Shown one piece after another: positions 32,428 to 39,452 of a DNA stretch of 64,000 nucleotides. This DNA is from Paractinoplanes bogorensis (GTDB lineage Bacteria; Actinomycetota; Actinomycetes; Mycobacteriales; Micromonosporaceae): contig NZ_JAHKKG010000001.1 of the NCBI RefSeq assembly GCF_018829635.1, positions 372,001-436,000 of the forward strand, in the 5' to 3' direction. Position 1 is the stretch's first letter, and each line of letters opens with the position of its first letter. Made by a program: the position numbers and the translations under genes. Below the pieces are notes generated by a model that was given only the letters and a program-made list of their open reading frames with translations, did no database searches and was not told the origin of the DNA.

Positions 32428-33438
32428 TTGCCCTTCGTGAAAGGCATCCGCGGCAACGAACAGCCGGCCGGCTGGCTGTTCGTTGCCCCGGCCGTGCTCA
32501 TTCTCGGGCTGTTCATGCTGCTGCCGATTCTGATGGCGCTGTGGGTCAGCCTCACCCGCTGGAACGGGCAGGGGAGTCCGTTCACCGGTGACGTGCCGTT
32601 CGCCGGGCTCGACAACTACACGCGGCTGTTCACCGACGAGGGCCTGACCCGCCAGGACTTCATGACCAGCATCCGGAACAACGCCTACTACGTGTTCTTC
32701 GTGGTGCCGATCCAGACCGTGCTCGCGCTCGGGCTCGCCCTGATCGTCAACAATCGCCTGCTCAAGGGCAAAGGCTTTTTCCGTACGGCGTTCTACTTCC
32801 CCTCCGTCACGAGTTCGGTGGCGATCAGCGTCGTCTTCCTGTTCATGTTCGCCAACGGTGGGGCGATCAACGCCATTCTGTCGGTCTTCGGGATTCAGGG
32901 GCCGCAGTGGTTCTCGGATCCGCGCGGGCTCCTGCATCTCTTGTTCGAGAAGCTGGGCGTTTCGCCGTTCCTGACCGACAGCGGCGTTTTCGGACTGTCG
33001 TGGTGGGACTGGCTCTCCGGACCCAGCGTGGCGATGTGCGCGATCATCTCGCTGGTCGTCTGGACCACCTCGGGCACGTTCATGGTGATGTTCCTGGCCG
33101 CCCTGCAGAACGTGCCGGTCCAGCTCGAAGAGGCCGGGATGATCGACGGCGCCAACCGCTGGCAGCGCCTGCGGCACATCATCCTGCCCCAGCTGCGCCC
33201 GACCCTGTTCCTGGTGATCACGCTCGGACTGATCGGCACCTGGCAGGTCTTCGACCAGATCTACGTGATGAGTCAGGGCAACCCGGCCAAGACCACGCTG
33301 ACCCCGGCGTTCCTGTCCTACCGCACGGCGTTCCGCGACTTCGACTACGGCTCGGGCGCCGCCATCTCGTTCGTCCTGTTCCTCATCATCGTGGTGCTCA
33401 CCCTGATCCAGCGCCGGGTGACCCGGGAGCGTGACTGA
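32428..33438 (+). CDS. Sugar ABC transporter permease, MalF-type
   Basis: This protein of about 336 residues has six or more transmembrane helices and the cytosolic EAA loop QLEEAGMIDGANRWQRLRHIILPQLRP, the contact with the ATPase. The start is TTG 32428, 2 nt after the binding-protein stop, or GTG 32437; both keep the first helix GWLFVAPAVLILGLFMLLP. An insertion of about 30 residues with a second WxxxL segment (FGLSWWDWLSGPS) separates helices in the middle. It overlaps the second permease gene by one base. Confidence 0.92.
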   Translation: MPFVKGIRGNEQPAGWLFVAPAVLILGLFMLLPILMALWVSLTRWNGQGSPFTGDVPFAGLDNYTRLFTDEGLTRQDFMTSIRNNAYYVFFVVPIQTVLALGLALIVNNRLLKGKGFFRTAFYFPSVTSSVAISVVFLFMFANGGAINAILSVFGIQGPQWFSDPRGLLHLLFEKLGVSPFLTDSGVFGLSWWDWLSGPSVAMCAIISLVVWTTSGTFMVMFLAALQNVPVQLEEAGMIDGANRWQRLRHIILPQLRPTLFLVITLGLIGTWQVFDQIYVMSQGNPAKTTLTPAFLSYRTAFRDFDYGSGAAISFVLFLIIVVLTLIQRRVTRERD

Positions 33439-34271
33439 TGATCCGCACGCTGACCTCGCGTTTCCTGGGCTACGCGATCCTGATCTTCTTCGCCCTGGTC
33501 TTCCTCTACCCGTTCGTCATCCAGATCGCGAACTCCTTCAAGAGCGAGGCCGACGCGGCCGACAATCCGCTGTCGCCGATTCCGTCGCCGATCGAGACCG
33601 ATTCCCTCGTACGCATCTTCGAAGGCACCGGATTCCCCACCTGGCTCGGCAACTCGGTGCTGGTCAGCGTCGTCGTGACGCTGGGCCGGGTGGCGTTCGC
33701 GTCGATGGCCGGCTATGCCCTGTCCCGGCTGAGGTTCCGCGGCCGTACGTTCCTGTTCGGCGGCCTGCTCGCGATGATGGCGGTGCCGCCGGTCGTGCTG
33801 CTCATCCCCAAATTCCTGGTGCTCAACCAGCTCGGCATGTACAACAGCTACGCCGGGCTGATCGTGCCGCTGCTGGTCGACGCGACCGGCGTCTTCGTGA
33901 TGAAGCAGTTCTTCGACTCGGTGCCGGTCAGCGTCGAAGAGGCGGCCCGCATCGACGGCGCCGGCTCGTTCCGGATGTTCTGGTCGGTGGTGCTGCCGAT
34001 GGCCCGGCCGGCCCTGATCACGCTGACCATTCTGATGTTCACCGGTTCGTGGAACGAGTTTCCGCACACCCTCGTCTCGGTGCAGGACCCGGGTCTGTTC
34101 ACGCTGCCCCGCGGCCTGGCCGACCTGGTGAGCGGCTCGCTCGGGGCCGGGACGCAATATCCGCTCAAGCTCGGCGCGGCCCTGCTGGCGACCATTCCGG
34201 TGGCCGTCATCTTCGTGATTTTCCAGCGTTACTTCGTGCGCGATGCGGCCGCGGGTGCGGACAAAGGCTAG
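33438..34271 (+). CDS. Sugar ABC transporter permease, MalG-type
   Basis: This 277-residue inner-membrane permease has six transmembrane helices. The EAA motif is VSVEEAARIDGAGSFRMFWSVVLPMARPAL, with the conserved EAARIDGA-G. The ATG shares a base with the stop of the preceding gene (TGATG), so the pair is coupled. No ATP-binding subunit follows; in actinobacteria carbohydrate importers commonly use a shared MsiK-type ATPase encoded elsewhere. The next gene is unrelated and has its own -10-like element. Confidence 0.93.
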   Translation: MIRTLTSRFLGYAILIFFALVFLYPFVIQIANSFKSEADAADNPLSPIPSPIETDSLVRIFEGTGFPTWLGNSVLVSVVVTLGRVAFASMAGYALSRLRFRGRTFLFGGLLAMMAVPPVVLLIPKFLVLNQLGMYNSYAGLIVPLLVDATGVFVMKQFFDSVPVSVEEAARIDGAGSFRMFWSVVLPMARPALITLTILMFTGSWNEFPHTLVSVQDPGLFTLPRGLADLVSGSLGAGTQYPLKLGAALLATIPVAVIFVIFQRYFVRDAAAGADKG

Positions 34272-34274
34272 ATT
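34269..34274 (+). promoter_or_regulatory. Putative -10 hexamer of the HTTM-associated gene pair
   Basis: TAGATT overlaps the stop codon of the second permease and ends 8 nt before the GTG at 34283. Confidence 0.45.
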
Positions 34275-34282
34275 GCCTGGCT

Positions 34283-34720
34283 GTGAACCAGCTATCCGTC
34301 CGCGGCCGGGGGATCCGGGTGTTCGCCACCCTGATCGCCGGGGCGCTGCTGCTCGCCGGCACCCTCTGGGGCACCGACGACGACTTCCCGTTCGGGCCGT
34401 TCCGCATGTATTCGACGGCGCCCGACCCGAACGGGGACGCGCGCGACACCCGGGTCGAGGGTGTCGATGCCGACGGCCGGACGGTGGCGATCACCGAGGG
34501 CAACAGCGGCATCCGGCGGGCCGAGATCGAGGGACAGCAGCAGGCGTACGTGGATGACCCGGCCCGCCTCGACCAGGTGATCACGGCGTACGAGGAACAC
34601 TCGCCGGCCGCCCGGCCCCTGCGCACCGTCCGCATCGTGATCCGCTGGCACGGCATCGAGCACGCCCGGCCCACCGGCACCTGGCGGGACGAGACCGTCG
34701 CGGAATGGACCCGCCCATGA
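34283..34720 (+). CDS. Membrane-anchored small protein associated with an HTTM protein
   Basis: This 145-residue protein has one N-terminal hydrophobic helix (FATLIAGALLLAGTLW) followed by an extracytoplasmic domain. The segment DDFPFGPFRMYS resembles the FPF-x-P-MYS/MFS motif of small proteins encoded beside HTTM-domain proteins. The rest is charged with beta-strand character and a VRIVIRWHGIEHARP segment. Function is unknown. Its ATGA overlap with the HTTM gene makes a two-gene coupled unit with its own leaderless-type promoter, separate from the sugar operon. Confidence 0.65.
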   Translation: MNQLSVRGRGIRVFATLIAGALLLAGTLWGTDDDFPFGPFRMYSTAPDPNGDARDTRVEGVDADGRTVAITEGNSGIRRAEIEGQQQAYVDDPARLDQVITAYEEHSPAARPLRTVRIVIRWHGIEHARPTGTWRDETVAEWTRP

Positions 34721-35568
34721 AGTGGCTGTTCGCGCCGGTCCCGCTCGGCCGGGTCGCCGTCTTCCGGGTGCTGGTCTACGTCTTCGTGCCGCTCGACCTG
34801 GTGGTCTTCACGCCGTGGGTGCGGTCGCACGCCAACACGCCCGGTGACCTCTACGAGCCGCTGCTGGTGGGCCGTCTGCTCCCGCTGCCGACGCCGTCGC
34901 ACACGTTGGTGTGGGCGGTTTTCTGGGCACTGATTGTTTTGTCATCATTGGCGGCTTTGAACAAAGCGCCCCGCATCCTGGGCTGGGCCGTCTTCGCGCT
35001 CTACTTCGAGTGGATGATCATCGCGATGAGCTACGGCAAGGTCGATCACGACCGGGTCGGGCTGCTGGTCGCGCTGGCCGTGCTGCCGACCGTCGGGAAG
35101 GCCCGGTTCGGCGACAAGACGCTCTCCGAGGCCGCCGGGTGGGCGCTGCGGGTCACCCAGATCGCCGTCATCTGCACGTATTTCCTGGCCGCGTGGGCCA
35201 AGCTCCGCTTCGGCGGCTTCGACTGGGTGACCAGCGCGGTGCTGGCCCAGGCGATCATCCGCCGGGGCACGTGGCTGGCCGATCACATCGCCGTGGTGCC
35301 CGGCCTGCTCATCGCGGCGCAGGCCGGGATCATCGCGTTCGAGCTGCTCAGCCCGCTGATCTTCGTCATCCCGCAGCGTTACCGCTGGATGGGCGTGGTC
35401 TTCTTCTACTCATTCCACGTGATGACGTTCTCGATGATCACGATCTCGTTCGCGCCGCACCTGGTGGCCTTGGCCAGCTTCCTGCCGTTGGAGAAAATTC
35501 GCTTTTCCCGTACGCCTCGTCGACTGGAACAAACGCACCAGGACGGCACCGCTGCTTCGCCCGGCTGA
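34717..35568 (+). CDS. HTTM-like (vitamin K carboxylase-like) membrane protein
   Basis: This 283-residue polytopic membrane protein has about seven hydrophobic segments. It fits the HTTM-like superfamily related to the membrane part of vitamin-K-dependent gamma-carboxylase: MIIAMSYGKVDHDRVGLLVAL, LPTVGKARFGD, TYFLAAWAKLRFGGFDWVTS (the conserved K-x-x-x-x-W pattern) and FELLSPLIFVIP. Most bacterial members are uncharacterised. ATG 34717 overlaps the upstream stop and is preferred over ATG 34705. A DCC-family thiol oxidoreductase gene lies convergently 44 bp away, a partner often found with HTTM proteins. Confidence 0.75.
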   Translation: MKWLFAPVPLGRVAVFRVLVYVFVPLDLVVFTPWVRSHANTPGDLYEPLLVGRLLPLPTPSHTLVWAVFWALIVLSSLAALNKAPRILGWAVFALYFEWMIIAMSYGKVDHDRVGLLVALAVLPTVGKARFGDKTLSEAAGWALRVTQIAVICTYFLAAWAKLRFGGFDWVTSAVLAQAIIRRGTWLADHIAVVPGLLIAAQAGIIAFELLSPLIFVIPQRYRWMGVVFFYSFHVMTFSMITISFAPHLVALASFLPLEKIRFSRTPRRLEQTHQDGTAASPG

Positions 35569-35612
35569 GTGCAACACCGGGCCGTAGCGCCCGACCGGGA
35601 TGTTCCCGGTGG

Positions 35613-36014
35613 TCAGGCTCCAGTGCCATAGAGCGCGTCGCGCTGGGCCTGCGGCAACGAGCAGGCCGCCGTGCCGCCGGGCAGCATGTGCCGGTGCTCG
35701 GCGATCCACCGGTAGGCCGGCCAGGCCGCCAGCCGCACCGGCCCGATCTGCAGCGCGCTGCCGGCCAGCTGCCACGCGCGGCCCGCGTCGCGCAGCATCA
35801 GCGCGATCGCGTCGGGGCCCGCAGCGGTCGCGCCGTCGGTGCCGACCCACTGCACGGCCTCTTCGCACTGCTCCGTCGTGAGGCCGAGCGCGTCGAGGTC
35901 GGCGAACTGCCAGGGGACGACCCGGGCGTGGGTCGGGATGCGCGTCTCGATGAACTCGGCGCACGTCGTGCAGAACGAGCAGTCACCGTCGTAGACGAAG
36001 GTCGGCGTGGTCAT
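35613..36014 (-). CDS. DCC-family thiol-disulfide oxidoreductase-like protein (DUF393)
   Basis: This 133-residue protein has the DUF393 hallmark FVYDGDCSFCTTCAEFI at the N-terminus, a redox CxxC motif with an extra Cys, followed by VVPWQFADLDALGLT and a C-terminal helical part with WPAYRWIAEHRHMLPGG. It is thioredoxin-like by family inference. GGGAG lies about 9 nt before the ATG. DUF393 and HTTM domains are frequently adjacent or fused, and here they are convergent neighbours. It is followed on the same strand after the GNAT gene (4-bp gap), so both may be cotranscribed. Confidence 0.85.
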   Translation of the reverse strand: MTTPTFVYDGDCSFCTTCAEFIETRIPTHARVVPWQFADLDALGLTTEQCEEAVQWVGTDGATAAGPDAIALMLRDAGRAWQLAGSALQIGPVRLAAWPAYRWIAEHRHMLPGGTAACSLPQAQRDALYGTGA

Positions 36015-36018
36015 ACCG

Positions 36019-36591
36019 CTATTCTCCCGCTTCGATGTCGACGGACACATGCAGCCGCAGCTGGGGGACGAGCATGTCGTCGACGTCGAGCGCGCGGCCG
36101 GCGCCGTCGGGCTCCCAGCCGGCCGAGGTCAGGAACTTCTGCATCGCCTTGTCCTGCTCGTAGGCCCAGGCCACGGCGTACGAGAAATGGTCGTCGCGCC
36201 AGTGGGTGACCGCCGCCGACAGCAGCCGGCTGCCGTGCCCGCGCCGGCCCCAGCGGGGCTCGACCAGCAGGTCGGTGATCGCGGCCACGTTCTCGGGCAG
36301 CGGCGGCTCCTCGGGCGCCAGCGCCTGCTCGTCGGCCGGCCCGAACGCCGCGAAGCCGACCGTGCTCGACGCCGTCTCGCTCTGTTCGACCGCGACCAGC
36401 ACACGATGCCGCTCGCTGGGCGGCCGCTCGATCGCCTCGGTCCAGCCGCGGGCCAGGTAGGCCACGTCGAGGTTGGCCAGCACGTGGGCCGGGAACATGC
36501 GCCGGTAGGCCGAGCGCCAGGTGTCGAGCTGGATGCGGGCGATCTCGGCCGCGTCGTCGGGACGGGCGGGACGCACGAAGCCGATTGCCAT
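36019..36591 (-). CDS. GNAT-family N-acetyltransferase
   Basis: This 190-residue protein has the GNAT fold: VRPARPDDAAEIARIQLDTWRSAYRRMFP at the N-terminus (RP-A-x-x-D pattern), ITDLLVEPRWGRRGHGSRLLSAAV as the acetyl-CoA-binding motif A with the R-x-x-G-x-G signature, and a C-terminal AYEQDKAMQKFLTSAGWEPDG. The acceptor is unknown. A TAGGCT hexamer lies 6 nt upstream of the ATG on the minus strand. The downstream DUF393 gene starts 4 bp after its stop. Confidence 0.9.
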   Translation of the reverse strand: MAIGFVRPARPDDAAEIARIQLDTWRSAYRRMFPAHVLANLDVAYLARGWTEAIERPPSERHRVLVAVEQSETASSTVGFAAFGPADEQALAPEEPPLPENVAAITDLLVEPRWGRRGHGSRLLSAAVTHWRDDHFSYAVAWAYEQDKAMQKFLTSAGWEPDGAGRALDVDDMLVPQLRLHVSVDIEAGE

Positions 36592-36597
36592 GCGGGG

Positions 36598-36603
36598 AGC
36601 CTA
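36598..36603 (-). promoter_or_regulatory. Putative -10 hexamer of the GNAT gene
   Basis: On the minus strand TAGGCT ends 6 nt before the ATG at 36591. Confidence 0.5.
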
Positions 36604-36643
36604 CCCAGCCGCCGTGGCGCGCGATTTTGTCGTACCCCTGCTC

Positions 36644-36649
36644 TAACGT
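36644..36649 (+). promoter_or_regulatory. Putative -10 hexamer of the AlkX-like gene
   Basis: TAACGT ends 8 nt before the ATG at 36658; no ribosome site is visible. Confidence 0.45.
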
Positions 36650-36657
36650 GCTCGTCG

Positions 36658-37884
36658 ATGGCTGCTGACTCTCTCTCCGTCGCGCAGGCTCGCCGGGTGA
36701 CGCTGGCCGCGCAGGGCTTCGCCGACCCCAAACCGGGCGGCGCGACCGACATGCGTCACCTCCGTCGGGTGCTGCGCCGCGTCCACCTGATCCAGATGGA
36801 TTCGGTCAACGTGCTGCAGCGGGCCCACTTCATGCCGCTCTACAGCCGCCTCGGGCCCTATCCGGTCGAGCTGCTCGAGCGGGCGGCCTACCGCAAGCCC
36901 CGCGATCTGTTCGAGTTCTGGGGTCACGAGGCGTCGCTGATCACCACCGACCTGCAGCCGCTGTTCCGCTGGCGCATGTCGCGGGCCGCCGAGCTGGCCT
37001 GGGGCGGCATGCGCCGGGTGGCCGAGGATCAGCCCGAGCTGGTCGAGCGGGTGCTCGGCGTGGTGCGCGACCGCGGGCCGATCACCGCGGCCGAGATCGA
37101 GCACGACGAGCCCCGCCGCAAGGACAACTGGGGCTGGAACTGGTCGGCGGTCAAGCAGGCCCTCGAGTGGCTGTTCTACACCGGCCAGATCACCGCGGCC
37201 GAGCGCACCACGTCGTTCGCCCGGCGCTACGACCTGCCCGAGCGCGTGCTGCCGCGGGCGGTGCTGGAGGCGCCGACCCCGGCCCCGGTCGACGCGTTCC
37301 GGGCCTTGGTCGAGCTGTCCGCGCGGGCGCTGGGCGTGGCCGCCGAGCCCGAGTTGCGCGACTACTTCCGCCTCCCGGTCGACGGTTTCAAGCAGGCCGT
37401 GGCCGAGCTGGTCGACGATCGGGTGCTGCTGCCGGTCAGCGTCCCCGGGTGGAAGCAGCCGACCTATCTGCACCACGAGGCCAAGCTGCCCCGCTGGGTG
37501 CGCGCCGCCACCCTGGTCAGCCCGTTCGACCCGCTGATCTGGGAACGCAACCGCACCGAGCGGCTGTTCGGCATGAACTACCGGATCGAGATCTACGTGC
37601 CGGCCGCGCAGCGTCTCTACGGCTATTACGTGCTGCCGTTCCTGCTCGGCGACCAGCTGGCGGCCCGGGTCGATCTCAAGGCCGACCGCAAGACCGGCCG
37701 CCTGCTCATCCCGGCCGCGTGGCTCGAGCCCGGCGCGGACCAGGACGAGACGGCCGATGCCCTGGCCACCGAGCTGCACCGGCTGGCCGGCTGGCTGGGC
37801 CTCGACGAGATCATGCCGCCGGAGCGGGGCGATCTGGCCGGCCCGCTGACCGCGGCACTCAAGAGCCGGGCCGGTGTACCGTGA
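36658..37884 (+). CDS. YcaQ/AlkX-type DNA glycosylase (HTH_42 superfamily)
   Basis: This 408-residue protein matches the HTH_42 DNA glycosylases, in which three tandem winged helices form the enzyme. The catalytic Q-x-D motif is visible as QMD (residues 46-48) in HLIQMDSVNVLQRAH; AlkZ enzymes have Q-x-Q here, while YcaQ/AlkX enzymes have Q-x-D. Further hallmarks are FEFWGHEASL, WGWNWSAVKQALEWLFYTG and LVSPFDPLIWERNRTERLFG. Length equals E. coli YcaQ. AlkX excises bulky alkylpurines and unhooks interstrand crosslinks, so it may give protection from alkylating agents or self-made genotoxins. Its stop overlaps the DUF2752 gene. Confidence 0.9.
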   Translation: MAADSLSVAQARRVTLAAQGFADPKPGGATDMRHLRRVLRRVHLIQMDSVNVLQRAHFMPLYSRLGPYPVELLERAAYRKPRDLFEFWGHEASLITTDLQPLFRWRMSRAAELAWGGMRRVAEDQPELVERVLGVVRDRGPITAAEIEHDEPRRKDNWGWNWSAVKQALEWLFYTGQITAAERTTSFARRYDLPERVLPRAVLEAPTPAPVDAFRALVELSARALGVAAEPELRDYFRLPVDGFKQAVAELVDDRVLLPVSVPGWKQPTYLHHEAKLPRWVRAATLVSPFDPLIWERNRTERLFGMNYRIEIYVPAAQRLYGYYVLPFLLGDQLAARVDLKADRKTGRLLIPAAWLEPGADQDETADALATELHRLAGWLGLDEIMPPERGDLAGPLTAALKSRAGVP

Positions 37885-38444
37885 CGGCCATGACCACCGC
37901 TCCCGCGCGCCCGTGGCTGGACGACCAGCCGGTGCAGGGGCCGCCCGTGCCGCCCGAGTGGCTGGCCTATTACGCGCAGCAGCAGGCGAGCCGCGAGCCC
38001 GACCGGGTCACCCGCTGGGTGCAAAAGGTGTGGACGAGGTCGCCGATCTGGGCCGCCCCGCTGGCGCTGCTGGTCTGCATGGGCGGCGCCGTCGGCTACA
38101 CGCTGGCCACCCATCCGGCCGAGGCGGGGGCCGGCGACGAGCCCACCTGCCTGCTGAAATACACCACCGGCTTCGTCTGCCCGGGCTGCGGCGGCACCCG
38201 CGCGGCGTGGTATCTGCTGCACGGCGATCTGCCCGCCGCGGCCCGCCACCACGCGATCTTCACGTTCGCCGTCCCGTTCCTGCTCTACCTCTACGTCGCG
38301 TGGGCCGCGAAGCGTCTCTTCAAGTGGAACCTGCCGCAGCTCAATCTCAGCCCGGCCGTCCTGATCACCTTTGTCGCTGTGTGGGGGGTCTGGAGTGTTG
38401 CGCGCAACCTGCCCTGGGCCCCGTTCACCGCGCTCTACGTCTGA
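37881..38444 (+). CDS. DUF2752 membrane protein
   Basis: This protein of about 187 residues has the DUF2752 signature TGFVCPGCGGTRAAWYLLHGDLPAAARHH (CPGCGGTRA core) flanked by three hydrophobic segments, one before it (IWAAPLALLVCMGGAVGYTL) and two after. The Cys pair suggests a redox or metal site in the membrane. Function is unknown in the family. It starts at GTG 37881, overlapping the AlkX-like stop (GTGA), or at ATG 37890. A Pro-rich N-terminal tail is cytosolic. Confidence 0.82.
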   Translation: MTAMTTAPARPWLDDQPVQGPPVPPEWLAYYAQQQASREPDRVTRWVQKVWTRSPIWAAPLALLVCMGGAVGYTLATHPAEAGAGDEPTCLLKYTTGFVCPGCGGTRAAWYLLHGDLPAAARHHAIFTFAVPFLLYLYVAWAAKRLFKWNLPQLNLSPAVLITFVAVWGVWSVARNLPWAPFTALYV

Positions 38445-38457
38445 GCGGGCCGTCCTA

Positions 38458-38463
38458 TAGGTT
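38458..38463 (+). promoter_or_regulatory. Putative -10 hexamer of leaderless dapA promoter
   Basis: TAGGTT, within TATAGGTT, ends 7 nt before the dapA ATG at 38471. Confidence 0.55.
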
Positions 38464-38470
38464 GGTGGGT

Positions 38471-39364
38471 ATGACGCACGACCCGCGACCCTTCGGACGG
38501 TTGCTGACCGCCATGGTCACCCCGTTCGCCCCGGACGGCTCCCTCGACGTCGAGGGCGCGGCGAAACTGGCCACCTACCTGGTCGACGAGCAGCGCAACG
38601 ACGCGCTCGTCGTCAGCGGCACGACCGGTGAGTCACCGACCACCACCGACGCCGAGAAGGAGACCCTGCTCCGCGCCGTGGTCGACGCCGTGGGTGACCG
38701 GGCCAAGATCGTCGCGGGCGTGGGCACCAACAACACCGCACACACCATCGAGCTGGCGCACGCCGCCGAGAAGGCCGGCGCCCACGGTGTGCTGGTCGTG
38801 ACGCCGTATTACAACAAGCCTCCGCAGGAGGGCGTGGCCCGGCATTTCCTCGCCGTGGCCGACGCGGTCGGCCTGCCGGTGATGATCTATGACATCCCGC
38901 ACCGGGCCGGCACGGCGATCGCCACCGAGACGATGTGCCGCATCGCCGAGCACGAGCGGATCGTGGCCGTCAAGGACGCCAAGGGCGACCTGATCGCCAG
39001 CTCGTGGGTGCTCGGCCGCACCGATCTGGCCTACTACTCGGGCGACGACGCGGCCACCCTGCCGCTGCTTTCGATCGGCGGGGTCGGCCTGGTCGGCACC
39101 TCCACCCACTTCACCGGCGTCCTGGCCAAAGACATGATCGAGGCGTTCGAGCGCGGCGACAACGCCACCGCGCTGGCCCGGCACCGGCAGGCGATGCCGC
39201 TGTTCACCGGCATCTTCCGGGTCCCGGGCACCATGCTGGTCAAGGCGGGCCTCAACGCGCAGGGCCGTCCGGCCGGTCCGGTCCGTTCGCCGCTGGTCGA
39301 CGCGACCGGTGCCGAGCTCGACCAGTTGCGCCGCGACGCGGCCGACGCCGGGATCGCCCTGTAG
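38471..39364 (+). CDS. dapA: 4-hydroxy-tetrahydrodipicolinate synthase
   Basis: This 297-residue TIM-barrel aldolase condenses pyruvate with aspartate semialdehyde. It has TAMVTPFAPDGSLD, the phosphate-type loop VSGTTGESPTTT, the catalytic Tyr in VTPYYNKPPQEG, IYDIPHRAGTAI, and the Schiff-base Lys in IVAVKDAKGDL (about residue 165). It is normal in length. The tight spacing of a TAGGTT hexamer to the ATG suggests a leaderless mRNA. It precedes rnj by 88 bp, as is common in actinobacteria. Confidence 0.96.
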   Translation: MTHDPRPFGRLLTAMVTPFAPDGSLDVEGAAKLATYLVDEQRNDALVVSGTTGESPTTTDAEKETLLRAVVDAVGDRAKIVAGVGTNNTAHTIELAHAAEKAGAHGVLVVTPYYNKPPQEGVARHFLAVADAVGLPVMIYDIPHRAGTAIATETMCRIAEHERIVAVKDAKGDLIASSWVLGRTDLAYYSGDDAATLPLLSIGGVGLVGTSTHFTGVLAKDMIEAFERGDNATALARHRQAMPLFTGIFRVPGTMLVKAGLNAQGRPAGPVRSPLVDATGAELDQLRRDAADAGIAL

Positions 39365-39392
39365 AGGGCACCGGCCTTAGACGCTGAAAGAC

Positions 39393-39440
39393 AGCCGGCT
39401 CCACCGGACGAAAGGTAGCCGGCTCCATCCGACGAAAGAC
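39393..39440 (+). repeat. Two tandem 24-bp repeats in the rnj leader
   Basis: Unit 1 (39393-39416) and unit 2 (39417-39440) each begin with the palindrome AGCCGGCT and end with GACGAAAG; 20 of 24 positions are identical. They abut exactly, lie directly before the rnj ATG and would be in its 5' untranslated region. Confidence 0.7.
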
Positions 39441-39452
39441 AGATAGAAGCGA

